From: Rhododendron vialii
Taxonomy: Eukaryota; Streptophyta; Magnoliopsida; Ericales; Ericaceae
DNA: 64,000 bases
Direction of reading: 5' to 3'
Assembly: GCF_030253575.1 (NCBI RefSeq)
Contig: NC_080559.1
Span: 14,731,001 to 14,795,000 of the forward strand
The notes below the pieces were generated by a model. It made no database searches. It saw only the letters and a program-made list of their open reading frames with translations, and was not told the DNA's origin. Of this stretch, positions 47,778-59,109 are shown one piece after another. How positions within the stretch are numbered: position 1 is the stretch's first letter; the number at the start of each line of letters is the position of its first letter. The position numbers were made by a program, and so were the translations under genes.

Positions 47778-50700
47778 ATGGCAATTTCTGACGGCAGTGG
47801 CCGTTTGGCTAACATGAATAGCATAGCCATGCAAGTGCTGATGGGGCGGTGGTACATGGTGTTTGCCGCGTTCCTAATCATGTCGGCCGCCGGCGCCACC
47901 TACATGTTCGGAGACTACTCCGGCGACATCAAGTCTGCTCTCGGCTATGACCAGACAACTATCACTTTGCTCAGCTTTTTCAAAGACGTGGGATCGAACG
48001 TCGGCGTTATAGCCGGGTTGATCAACGAGGTCACGCCCCCGTGGGTGGTGCTCTCGGTTGGTGCGGTGCTCAACTTCTTCGGGTACGTACGGTTGGATAA
48101 TTAGAATTTTCATGCCATGGTTATCATCTTTTTCCGATATCTTTTACTAGTCGTTTTGTGATGATTTACTATTTTAAATTTTTGGTTATGTAAGAAGCAT
48201 ATCCTATTTTTAGGAAAAAATCAAACTAACAGAAAACCAAGTCTATCGTTTATGTTTATTTGCCTTTAGTAATGAAAATTCAAATATAATTCACAGATGT
48301 TTTTTCTATTTTATTGGATCTTCTAATTAAGATGAACAGAACCAGCTAATTACATGTATTATTCTAGGAAACAAGATCAACAATTTGGGACGGAGGGAGT
48401 TAAAAAAGAAGAAGAAGAAGACATATTATTACAAGAATTATTCTAGAAAGTTTAAGAGCTATGACTGTTACGAAAATGAGTCCAAAAGACAAATCTGAAT
48501 TTATTAAACATGCTGAAAAATACATGCATGAGTGAAAAATACACTAACGATAATAACAAAGAAAATAAAGTTAATGAAACTTCACTTATATGAGAGGAAT
48601 ACCAACAACAACACCAAATATATATCCTCAAAACAAATATTGCGTGAATATAGACATACATCGATGGCTATACAAGCCTCAAGTTCATTAATTCTGGACT
48701 TGGGCTTGTGAGCCCATAAGTCTTGTTGTGTGACAAAATTATTCTGCAATGAAAGTGAAATGTCACGACTGTTCGATTCTTGAGTCATCAGTTGCAAAAT
48801 CTTTGAGCTTCCCCATGTGAAGAATTACACCTCCATATTTATATGTTTCGTCAAGGTTCAATTTACGGTGATACAAATGAAACGTCTCCCTCCCTCCATA
48901 TCTAATGATAATTAAATTGTGTTTCTTCCTTCAATTTTGAAGAACCCAAAATTCTTTAATTGGCAACTTATGAAGCAAAAGCTATGGTACATTTTCTTTC
49001 GTAACTAACCAAAAACATTCGTAACACACACCAAAATTATACATAACATATATACACCAAAAAAGCATGTTACACGAGTGAAAACTTTTTACATCATGGC
49101 TTTATACTTGTTTCAAAGCCTAATTTCCAAAAGAATTAAACTTGACTCAACACTAGTTTTTGACAGTCAGAACTATTTACTAAGGTAGAATCTGTTTTAA
49201 GAATATTAGGAAAATCATTTGTTAAAACAAATCTGGATTTACTAAACAAGCGGGTAAATACACGAGTGAAATTAAAATACATTAATGGTATAGAGTATAT
49301 GACAGCCATGTCTTTGAAACTTCATCAATATGAGCCGAACGGCAACATAGTACTCAATATCCGTCAAATTTCACAGCTTCCAAACCCCGAAAACAAAGAA
49401 CTGTTAGAAATAAAAACTAAACTTTTAACTTGTTCAAGAACATAATCTATAAATCAAAATGAGGCCCATGTTTGACATGTTGTCCACAAAGCAAATTTGC
49501 AGTCTCCTGAGTGGTGCGCGAGATATCAATCCGTGTCTAGTCCCATGATATAGTGGTTTCACACAGTTCAATGCACACAAGATGAGACTGCCCAATGAAT
49601 TGAACCATATTCGTACTCTCTTCCGAAGAATAAAGTTGAAACTCAGTTGCGTTTGTTTATCACGCAAATCAATCTTAAACAAATTTTTACCGAGAGGACA
49701 AAATTTAGTGTAGTTTATTTCGTTCATTTATCAGCCTACGCGATGTTATTATCATTTTCCTCCCTCTCCATATGATTATATTTCACATATTCAAGAATTG
49801 ACTTGACAATTTTCTAAAACGCAACAGGTACTTCATGATTTGGATGGCCGTCACGAAAAAAATCTCCACGCCCCAAATATGGCAAATGTGCCTGTACATA
49901 TGCATAGGCGCCAATTCTCAAACCTTCGCCAACACCGGCGCTCTAGTCACCTGCGTCAAGAACTTCCCGGAGAGCCGCGGCGTCGTTTTGGGGCTCCTCA
50001 AGGGCTTCCTCGGACTCAGCGGTGCCATCATAACTCAGCTCTACTACGCCATCTACGGCAAGAACTCCAAGTCCCTCATCCTCTTCATCGGCTGGCTCCC
50101 CGCGGCAATCTCCTTCGCATTCCTGCGTACGATTCGGATCATGAAAGTGATCCGACAGCCCAACGAGCTCAAAGTGTTCTACGATTTCTTGTATATATCG
50201 CTCGGGTTCGCTGGGTTTCTCATGATTATTATTATAGTGGAAGAATTGACCCAATTTAGTGAGGCCGAGTACGTCGGAAGTAGCATCCTGGTGTTTGTAT
50301 TTTTGTTTCTTCCGCTGGCGATCGTGATTCGAGAGGAGTATGGTATTTGGAAGAGGAAGAAAGTACACGGGGTGAACAAATCGCCGAGTCAGTTGAAAAT
50401 TGTAACCGAGTCGGAGAAGCCGAATGCAGGCGTGGTGGCGTTGTCGCCATCGTCTTCCATCAATGGTGTGGCAACCACTGAACTAGGTATTGCCAAATAC
50501 TCCAGTTTAATTTCTTCAACTTTGTTTTTTTTTTTTTTAAAGGTAAATTTTAGAAATGATGCCTCTAGTTTCAACCGAGTTTCAGTTTCATCTCCCTTGT
50601 ATCAATTGCGGCATTTTTAACTTTGAAATTCCGTTAACGTATCTATTAGGTCCAATAAATAACATTTGCTTCCAAACTTATGAAAAAGTGCATAGTGAAC

Positions 50701-52239
50701 GGCAGTTTTGACATTTAAGGGTCCCATGTCTCTCATTTCCACTCCTTAACTAAGCATGTCTCCCAATTCAACGCATTCATTAGTCACTTTTTTTTGTCAA
50801 TATGGGAAGCAAACATTTACTTATTGGACCTAATAGGTACGTTAATCAAATTCGAGGGTAAAAACGTCAAAATTGATACAAGGGCGACGAAACTGAGACT
50901 CAATTGAAACTAGAGAGACCATTTCTAAATTTTGCCCTTGTTAAAATGATTCCCCACAAATGTAATTAGAAGGGTTAACTACTTTCACTAAGATCTCAGT
51001 TTGACGTCTCAAACTTGTAGGTCAATTACTTATACACTTTATGGTCAAGATGTGCATAAACTCGTTCGAATATCCATAACCGTCGAAAACTCTAGTACTG
51101 CACATAATGTGTAGGTGGGACTAGCAAAACTGAATTGATCTCGAGGTTAATTATTATAAGATTAAGTAAGGCTCATTATATTAACTGAATTTCAGCTAGT
51201 ATTTGATTGAAGCAAAAATATCGAACACTATTTCATTAAGTAAATCCTACGTTTAATTCATGCATGTTTCATATCTTTTCTTGTTTCTAATTTCCCTGAT
51301 CTTTTGGCTCCTAAATAGTAGTATTACTGTTTGTTTACAGCTCAAAAACTACCCACCTCACAAAACCAACAAGAACAAGTCTCTTGCTTCAAAAACATGT
51401 TCCGCCCACCAAGCAGGGGCGAAGACTACACCATCCTCCAAGCCCTCTTCAGCATCGACATGCTCGTCCTCTTCTTCTCCAGCATCTGCGGCATCGGTGG
51501 TACCCTCACTGCCATTGACAACCTCGGCCAGATCGGCACCTCCCTCGGCTACCCCAACAAATCCATCTCCACCTTTGTCTCCCTCGTATCCATATGGAAC
51601 TACCTCGGCCGTGTTGCCGCTGGTTTCGTCTCCGAAATCTTGCTCACCAAGTACAAATTACCCCGCCCCTTATTCCTCACCCTCATCCTCCTCTTCTCTT
51701 GCATCGGCCACCTCCTAATTGTCTTCAACGTCCCCAACGGCCTCTACCTAGCCTCTGTCATCATCGGATTCTCCTTCGGCGCCCAATGGCCGCTCCTCTT
51801 TGCAATCATATCAGAACTTTTCGGACTCAAGTATTACTCGACGCTGTACAATTTTGGAGGCGTAGCAAGCCCAATCGGGTTGTATATACTCAATGTTAAG
51901 GTTACAGGCCACCTGTATGATAAAGAGGCTGAGAGACAATTGGCTGCGGCCGGAATTGCTAGAAAGGCCGGGGAGGAATTGAATTGCAATGGGGTACATT
52001 GTTTTAAGCAGGCTTTTGTTATTATCATGGCGGTGACGGTTATCGGAGCAATTGTGTCGGTGATTTTGGTGGTTAGGACTAGGAAATTTTATGGGAGTGA
52101 TATTTATAAGAAGTTCAGGGAGGAGGCGAAGGCGGCCGAGATGGAAACGGCATTGGATGGGGGTGGCGGCAAAGTGGTGGTGGCTGGGAGTTGTGGTGGA
52201 GATATGGGGATAGAGGAAGAGGGGGATGGAGATTTGTAG
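47778..52239 (+). CDS. Nodulin-like / NFD4-like major facilitator superfamily protein
   Basis: Membrane carrier of the plant nodulin-like MFS group; substrate unknown for most members. Three exons: 47778-48082, 49828-50486 and 51341-52239. Donors are GTACGT and GTATTG, acceptors GCAACAG and TTTACAG; phases join to 620 residues. Residues 22-260 form the Nodulin-like domain (GRWYMVFAAFLIMSAAGATY, LGYDQTTITLLSFFKDVGSN, NTGALVTCVKNFPESRG). A hydrophilic loop follows at about 280-365 (residues around KRKKVHGVNK and the Gln-rich NQQEQ). The second membrane half then contains FFSSICGIGGTLTAIDNLGQ, IWNYLGRVAAGFVSE and ISELFGLKYYSTLYNFG. About 12 membrane segments are visible. The C-terminal tail is Gly/Glu-rich and cytosol-like. 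Length is normal for the family, and all family blocks are present, so it looks functional. A close tandem paralogue starts at 63760. Confidence 0.94.
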
Positions 52240-52544
52240 CTGGGATGTATAATGTGTTGTATATTTATTGTACAAGAATATTTCAAAACACTTTTTAGGC
52301 CGAATATTCTTAATTGGACTTTGGGTAAATATATGTGATCATTAAATTAGGCCCATGTGTAATTGAATCTTGTTTTTCTCAAACCCACTTGAATTTGTTT
52401 TAGCCCAAAACAAATTTTTGGGAAAATTCCTGGCGGGTCCCAAATTTTACATAGGGTTCCATGCAAACCCTTTTTTTTAAAGCTCTATCCCATCTAGACC
52501 CTTTTTAAAGATGCTTTTACTATTTCGCCCCTATCACTTTTCAT

Positions 52545-53160
52545 ACCACAAGAATTCACACCTCCGAGAATTCACACCCCCTCAGAATTCACACCTCCAA
52601 GAATTCACACCCTCAAGAACTCACACCTCCGAGAATTCACACCCCCCAAAATTTACACACCTCTAAGAATTCACACCTCTAAGAATTCACACCCCCAAGA
52701 ATTCACAACTTCGAGAATTCACACCCCCAGAATTCACACCCCTCCGAGAATTTACACCTCTCAGAATTCACACCCCCAATAATTCACACATTCGAGAATT
52801 CACATCCTCCAGAATTCACACACCTTCGAGAATTCACACCTTTTAGAATTCACACCTCCAATAATTCACACCTCCGAGAATTCACACCCCTCCGAGAATT
52901 CACACATTCCAGAATTCACACATTTCAGAATTCACATATCTTTGTAAAATTCACACCTTTACGGAATTCGAACCCCTAAAATTCACATATTTTTTTGCAG
53001 AATGCACGCCCCATCTGCACTATTCGCACCCGAGAATTCATACCTCTTAGAATTTACACCCATTCGCAAGAATTCACATTCTTTTGCAGAATTCACACTT
53101 CCAAAAATTCACACCCATTCACACTATTCACACTCCCGGAATTCGCTTCTTTAAAAAAAG
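52545..53160. repeat. Degenerate minisatellite of AGAATTCACACC units
   Basis: About 33 head-to-tail units of 14-20 bp share the core AGAATTCACACC, followed by a variable C/T-rich spacer (CTCCG, CCCA, TTCG). Each intact unit carries an EcoRI site. The left part is most regular; units decay toward 53150. It lies about 300 bp past the stop of the nodulin-like gene. The spacers are too short and diverged to be a CRISPR array. Confidence 0.9.
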
Positions 53161-53582
53161 ACACAATTCACACTTAAATAAATAATTCACATGTTCGTAA
53201 AAGACACAATGCACACCTTAAAAAAGACAAAATTAGCATCCCATCTATACTTTTCACATCCTCGAAAAATGAGATATCAATTGAGAGACTCGTGATCTTT
53301 ACGGAACAAATCAATTGAATCCCAATCATGCAAAAATTGAACAAATCAATTCACACCAAGTGAAGTACAACAATCTACTGTATAACAATACAAGAACGAA
53401 ACGATTACTAGAGAAATCAATTGAGTGACTCATGATCATTACTGCAACGATCTCAAACGTATCGACGAGCGTAGCTGCAAAATAAAATTAAAAAAACACA
53501 ACAATAATCACAATCAGATTAATTAAGAAAAAGAAACAAATAAACGTATATATTTATATCTATTTACGAATAAGAACTTACC

Positions 53583-53666
53583 GAGGTGGATTTCTCCGAA
53601 TGATCCGCTACCGATCTTTTGCTCGAGCTTATGTTTGCCGCCGACGATCCCGGCAAATACAAGTTT
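53583..53666 (-). pseudogene. Casein kinase 1 first-exon relic
   Basis: The minus strand encodes GIVGGKHKLEQKIGSGSFGE followed by IHLG, then a splice donor GTAAGT. This matches the start of plant casein kinase I-like Ser/Thr kinases: the glycine-rich ATP-binding loop (IGSGSFGE) at the usual exon 1/2 boundary. The frame is closed by a TGA five codons upstream of the loop-proximal segment, with no ATG between, so the normal start is lost. No exon 2 (the VAIK lysine region) is found in the following 1.3 kb. It may be a captured fragment or the end of a deleted gene. The GC-rich sequence to about 54180 could be its former 5' UTR. Confidence 0.7.
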
Positions 53667-54824
53667 TCAGTTGCCGGATTTTCCATTACGAGTTCATCAA
53701 CCAGATCTACGAACACGTGGTCAGTTCCTAATGCACAGATCGAGTTTTCAGTTGATTATTCAGATGTTTCCATAGAAATAATAGCTCACTGTAAACAGTG
53801 GTGTTCGAAATTGAGGAGAGGGACGAGAACGGCGTCGTTAGTGAAATGAGACGATTGGCGGCGGCGGGGAAGAGGGGGGGCAGCGGTTGCAGTTTCCGGT
53901 GGGGAGTTGTTCGGAGGGTTGGATCGGATTATGTCGCCATATTACGGGAGAGGTAGATGCGTATTATGACGACGAGAGTCCCAGCGAGAGGGATATTTTT
54001 GGTAGTTTACCTAGAACAGGGGTTAGGCGGAATAGTGTTGATAGGAGGTGGGCTCGGACGGGAAGCGGGTGACGAAAAGGGGCCGGCCAGTAAGAAGCCC
54101 CAAATTTTTACTGTTACTAGCCGGTGGGTATCTGCCCGTTGCTTTTCCCGTTGGGCATTTTTGCCCGTTAATGCCATCAGTTTCTAGCTGCTAACAGCTT
54201 ACACTTGGAAGACTTGGTAAAACTAAAAATTCTATATATATACATGTGTCTTCCTCCTCTACAAGTTTCTTTTACTACTCTCACATTCTCTGTCTCTCCG
54301 GAAAAAACAGTTCACTCCCAACCAAAATCCTTTTCCTTCTTTTCAAAGCAATTGTGTTATTTGTTCTAAAAAGAGGAACCATCAAGAGGGCTTGTTTAAT
54401 CCCCTTCCGACTAGTGCGAGTTAGGAGGAGAAGGCTATATAGTTAAATCCTGAGAGGTTGCGTGCTACGAGCCTTACGCACCGAGTCATTGGTTCTGAGG
54501 GAGTGCGAATCAACCTTTAAGGACAACGCCATCGGCATGCTCTATAGCTCGGTGAGATTGTTCTTTGATTTACTTTATTGAATATTTTAGTTTGCTAGAA
54601 ATTGTGCATTATACTACTAATTTTTCCAACATAATGGATATGTATATTTGTAAGGGGAAGTGGCATGGATTGATACCTACATATGAATAAGTGGAAATAA
54701 TGGTTGGAGCAAGTGGTATGGTACCACGGTTTCAGAATGTGATTAAGTGATGGTTCGGTCTCTTTTTACATTTCTTGAATTGGATTGGATCGCTTTGTAA
54801 TTTTTTTTGTTTTTGTTTAAAGAA
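53667..54824. other. GC-rich relic flank and intergenic DNA
   Basis: 53800-54110 is GC-rich and UTR-like; frames on the plus strand there are not recognisable. 54240-54560 has a TATA-like TATATATATA followed by pyrimidine-rich leader text, which could be a dead promoter or an LTR piece. I see no coding region. Confidence 0.4.
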
Positions 54825-56025
54825 TTTTGTTAATATGTGCCCCTAAGGCACATGTTAAGATACTTATTAGGGCTTTATAAATGAAGCCAACTAACCCCAC
54901 TAGTATAGGAAATAGTTATAGTAATTGTAATATTGGGCAAAGCGAGAAACTTATTTGATGAGACAAAAATACCCTTTACTTTCTACTGCCCTCCGTTCAG
55001 TTTTTTTTCCTCTATTTTTTTTTTTGGTGAATGTTTTTTCCCTCTATAATTCTTTGTCCTTTCAACTTTCCTTCTAACCTTTTCAACTCTCACGGGCAAT
55101 TGCAGACGTGCAGCAAGAAGTATTTTATTGTGTTTGATTTTTATTATTGGATGAATACATAAATATCGTATTTAATTCATTAATTCTATGATGAGTGAGT
55201 AAAGATGGCAATTTTTTAACACTTTGCCGCTGCATCTTTCACTACCAAATTCTAATAACTCCTTAACCTAATTTCCTTCTTCGTGAGAATTTTTTCGACC
55301 TGAGTTTCTTCGAGAATGGATCTCCTTTTTTATTTGGCGTATTTGAGTCCCTTCAATGATCCTCCACTTTATCGACGTGCCTATTCTCATGGTGAGTTCA
55401 CGCTTATTTTGGGTATTCTAGTCATTCTTTTTGAATTTTTGCTAAATTCACGTTTTATTTTTTAGATCAATCATTCGTCTCAAGATGAGTCTGAAAAGTA
55501 AAAAATTATGACAAAAAACAAAAAAGGTTCACTAAAAAAGACGCCTAAAATGTCATCGTATATGAAAATTTTCAACTTCGGTCCAAATATTGAGAACAAT
55601 GATTTAATTCAAAAATAATGATGAAAATCTGAACAAAAATTACAAAATATAAGTTTTAATAAAAAAAATTACAAAAAATAAGTTTTCATCCAGCAAAGGA
55701 ATTGAATGGATCTTTTGTATCTTGATAAGAAGGGAAAAATGAAAAAAAAAAAAAAATTGTTCCAACGCACAGGTGTTGGGGCTATTGTTGTCTAATGAAT
55801 TATAGAGGGAAAACAATATTTACCAAAAAAAAAAAAAAATAGAGGGAAAAAAATTGAAGGGAGGGCAGTAGAAAGTAAAGGGTATTTTTGTTTCATCGAA
55901 CAAGTTTCTTACTTTGCCTAATATAACAATTACTGTCACTATTTCCTATACTAGTGGGGTTAGTTGGCTTCATTTATAGAGCCCTAACAAATGCCTTAGC
56001 CTTAGGGGCACATATTAACAAAACA
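54825..56025. mobile_element. 1.2-kb element with ~200-bp terminal inverted repeats
   Basis: The left end TTTTGTTAATATGTGCCCCTAAG pairs with CTTAGGGGCACATATTAAC at the right. Pairing continues inward through TGAAGCCAACTAACCCCACT / AGTGGGGTTAGTTGGCTTCA and ACCCTTTACTTTCTACTGCC / GGCAGTAGAAAGTAAAGGGT. Long TIRs of this kind suggest a Mutator-like non-autonomous element. Internal sequence is AT-rich with no transposase. The target duplication is not clear. Confidence 0.75.
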
Positions 56026-56273
56026 CTTTTTTAAAAACTTGGCTTATCAAATCGCTCAAGATGTGGCTCTTGATTGTACCCTTTTATGCTTCCCATAAAA
56101 GTGACGGCTGCAGAAATATATTGAACGTGTTTGCAATAGCTATGGATACTGATTTTAGATTATAACTTTAGATTCTGCTGCAAATTTTAGATTTTGAATT
56201 TGTTAGAAGTTGAAAAAACCTATTTATTGTAGCTACAGAATTATGAAAATTTAATATTTTTTTTGGGAATTTG

Positions 56274-57063
56274 TGTTGCAGATGTTAGATCAAGAGAACA
56301 CACACAAGTGAAAAAATAAACAAGCAATCGAAAAAGCAAGACACGCATTATATGTGGTTTCGACTTAAGCAATTTGCCTAATCGTACTCCACGGGGTGCT
56401 TTACTATGATGAAAAGATGAACAAATTACATAAGGGGGCTGCCCTAACTTTGCTTTTATAATTTAAGCAAACAAATACATCAAAAAATTCTAAAAAATGT
56501 CGAAACACGCATTTTTTCTCGCCCCCGACCGGCCTGGCTGGATTTAGGGTTGCCCGTGTGGGATTTTCGGAGACCACAGCCTGCTCATCTTGGCACGGGC
56601 TTCCAACTAGGTGGGATTTTCAGAGGCCTCAGTCACAATCAGTTCTTCACAGCTCAACAATTCTCCCACTTGAAGACTAATCCGCAGCGCTCCCCCAAAT
56701 TTTGACAGTTATCAACAAACACCATTAGTCATCAACAGAACACCCATAACAACTATCTCCACAACCTCAAGTTTGGAGACCAACTAAAGCTGCAAAGCTT
56801 CAACTTGTCAACCGTCACAACCTTTATCAGTATATGTGCAGGATTCTTAGCACCACAGATCGATCTTTTCAAGCAACAACTCTCCGGCCACTATTGAGAA
56901 GTGAACGAATAAAGTGATACCTCAACTGTATGTGCTTTGTTCTCAAGTGATAGGATGGATTCTTGGCAAGAAATATGACACCCTGATTGTCACTGTGCAA
57001 TACCCCTTTCTCTACCGTCTTTCCCAACTCGTCCAGAAGCCCTTGCAACCATACCATCTTCTT
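56274..57063 (-). mobile_element. Ty1/copia retrotransposon 3' end (RNase H + LTR)
   Basis: The minus strand encodes the copia RNase H C-terminus: LHSDNQGVIFLAKNPSYHLR then TKHIQLRYHFIR, and further AKNPAHILIKVV. A polypurine tract AAGTGGGAGAA and a 3' LTR follow, starting TGTTGAGCTGTG (56659) and ending TGCAACA (56274), about 386 bp with TG..CA ends. The 5' portion stops at 57063, where a CACTA terminus begins. Confidence 0.85.
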
Positions 57064-57064
57064 T

Positions 57065-57715
57065 CACTACAAGAAAATCGTTCTATAGCAACGATCGAAA
57101 GTGTCGCTAAAGACGTCAAAAGGCGCTGCTATAGACATTGCAGGGGTATACCAATTGTTTCCAAAAGCGTTGGGAGATCCATGTCGGTAAAGCCCTATAG
57201 CAACACTTTTTTGAAGAGCGACAGATATATCTATAGTGATGCTGGTTTCCAAAAGCGTTGGGAGATCTGCTGCGGCAATTTTTTTTTTCTTTTGATAAAC
57301 TATATATTTATACTAATTACTACTGTTAGTAGTAATACGCACATATTTTTATCTACAAGTAAGCATTCCACGACAATTCTATCAACACATTGAAAATGTA
57401 TTTTTATGAAGACATCAATTTACAAAATAGAGTATCAAGCACTAAAGTAAATTTGTCACAACACTTTGAGCGTGTATTACATGAATTTCTAACCTTAAAA
57501 AAAAAGAAAGATTACTCAATGATCCTATTGCATTCCAGGAATGCACAATTCAATACTTGATTGAATATTCAACTAAGCTCTATGAAATGAAGTCCTTCAA
57601 GTCCTCCCTCTTGTCCTTTCTGAAGCATCTAAAAAAATGTCTTATCGTTGTGCTCTTCCCAACGTGTTACTATATATATGCAAAAGGCATTGCTATAGAT
57701 ATTGATTCTTGTAAA
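57065..57715. mobile_element. CACTA (En/Spm) element end, non-autonomous
   Basis: CACTACAAGAAAATCG at 57065 is the canonical CACTA terminus. Subterminal repeats follow, related to CTATAGCAACG and CCAAAAGCGTTGGGAGATC in both orientations, typical of this superfamily. The right end is uncertain: TTCTTGTAAAGAGT near 57705 may be a mutated terminus. No transposase is present. It sits inside the copia element. Confidence 0.7.
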
Positions 57716-58288
57716 GAGTAAATGTGGGCTTTAGAACTCTTGTGTCTAACTACATTTTGGAAATTAAGATGAAAACAAATGAATATGATAATTAACAAAA
57801 ATGAGGAAGGAATATGAAAATACTTATGGAATTACTGTTGTGTGAGATGACACTTGATTCAACAACAACAAGCTTTTTGCTAGTTTTTTCGTCCCTTGTG
57901 GGGTTACTGTTGTTCAAGATGACACTTGATTCGATAGCAAAGCCCGATTTTGAGGCTCTAGCGAGTGATCTTGGATAGCTAGGTCTCTTGTTTGGTTATT
58001 TACTTATTTATTCTCCTTGGGACGATATCCAACTTTGTTGTACTTGTCTGCTTATGGAATAATAATACAAACTCCTATCATTTTGAAAAAAAAGGGACAC
58101 ATAATATACAATTTTAAAATGATTAATTTTGTTTTCCGGTGCAAAAAAGAAGAAGATTGATTTAACATTAACCAAAAAGCACAAAGATTCAGAAAAGATT
58201 AAATGTTATTTAATAAAAAAAATTTACATTTTAGGCATGCCAAATGAGTCTTGACTTACAGTTTTTCAATGGAATAGAGTTCTTGTAT
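57716..58288. other. Intergenic, AT-rich
   Basis: No gene or RNA was recognised. A poly-A-ended segment near 58085 might be another short retroposon tail, but boundaries are not visible. Confidence 0.4.
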
Positions 58289-58303
58289 TGAATTCTCATA
58301 CTC

Positions 58304-58573
58304 TTTTTTTTTGTCAATCGATAGAAGAGATCATTGTACATCAGATATGAAGTACATAATACAAACTCGGGACACTACATCAATTGTAAGGGTCCACGAG
58401 ATAACCAAGCCCAACAGCTCAACTAACACAAGAAATAAACCTATTATAGGGTAGAAACAAAAAAAGAAATGAAAAGCCCTCCAAGAAAAGAATACCTACA
58501 CGCAAGTAGGGAGACTCGAACTCTTGACCTCCTAATGAAATATAAGAGTCCTGGCCAACTGAGTTAGCCTCAG
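58304..58573 (-). mobile_element. tRNA-derived SINE
   Basis: On the minus strand the head carries Pol III box A-like GGCTAACTCAGTTGGCC and box B-like AGTTCGAGTCTCC at tRNA spacing. A tRNA-unrelated body follows, ending in a short A-run (58304-58312). The flanks TTGAATTCTCATACT and TTGATTAATTCTTATACT are an imperfect target duplication. It is not a functional tRNA gene because no acceptor stem closes. Confidence 0.7.
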
Positions 58574-58864
58574 TTGATTAATTCTTATACTTATCTCAGT
58601 GTATTTTTTGCAATTGATTATTAATTTATGACAAACTCATTACTCTCCTTTTTTTTAAAAAAAAAAAAACTATTTTTGACAAACATATTACTCTTTGATT
58701 GGTTGAAAGTAACTTCTACGTACCTTCCAATTTATTACTGTAGTATGTTTAATATAAGTTCAATTATGCTCTCTCATATCGCATGGACAATGCCACGACA
58801 CAATATACGTACTTTGAGTGCCACGACATATTTTAGTGTTTATTTAAAACCTCAATATCCAATA

Positions 58865-59108
58865 ATAACTAGTCTAACCGATTATTTAAGTGTCTTCTCT
58901 CTCTCCCTCGGCCCTTTTCTCTAAGCATTGACCGTATCTGATTACACCAATAAAATAAATCAAACGGAAGACTGAGTCTTCCTTAATACATGTGACTGTC
59001 CTAATTAATTCCTAACGAATCGTCCACCAATAATTTAATATCGCCCACATGTATGCATGCCATCCTTAAAAGAAAAAACAACGAAATTATAAAAAAGGCT
59101 ATAACTAA
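58865..59108. repeat. Orphan copy of the nodulin-like gene promoter
   Basis: This stretch aligns by eye with 63190-63515, just upstream of the second nodulin-like gene. Shared blocks include AATACATGTGAC, AATAATTTAATATC, CCCACATGTATGCATGC and AAAAAGGCT, in the same order and orientation, plus the upstream CTCTCTTCTCTC/CAGCCCTTTTC-type text. No nodulin-like coding sequence follows at 59110 onwards. Confidence 0.7.
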
Positions 59109-59109
59109 G

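Noticed and set aside
51811..52275. 154-codon minus-strand ORF
   Set aside because: It is antisense to the clear third exon of the nodulin-like carrier and shows no domain.
52545..53160. Regular short repeats that could look like a CRISPR array
   Set aside because: Spacers are only 2-8 bp, units are degenerate, and the context is a plant nuclear gene flank. It is a minisatellite.
58490..58573. Possible tRNA gene
   Set aside because: Box A and B are present but the acceptor stem does not pair, and a SINE body with A-run and target duplication follows.
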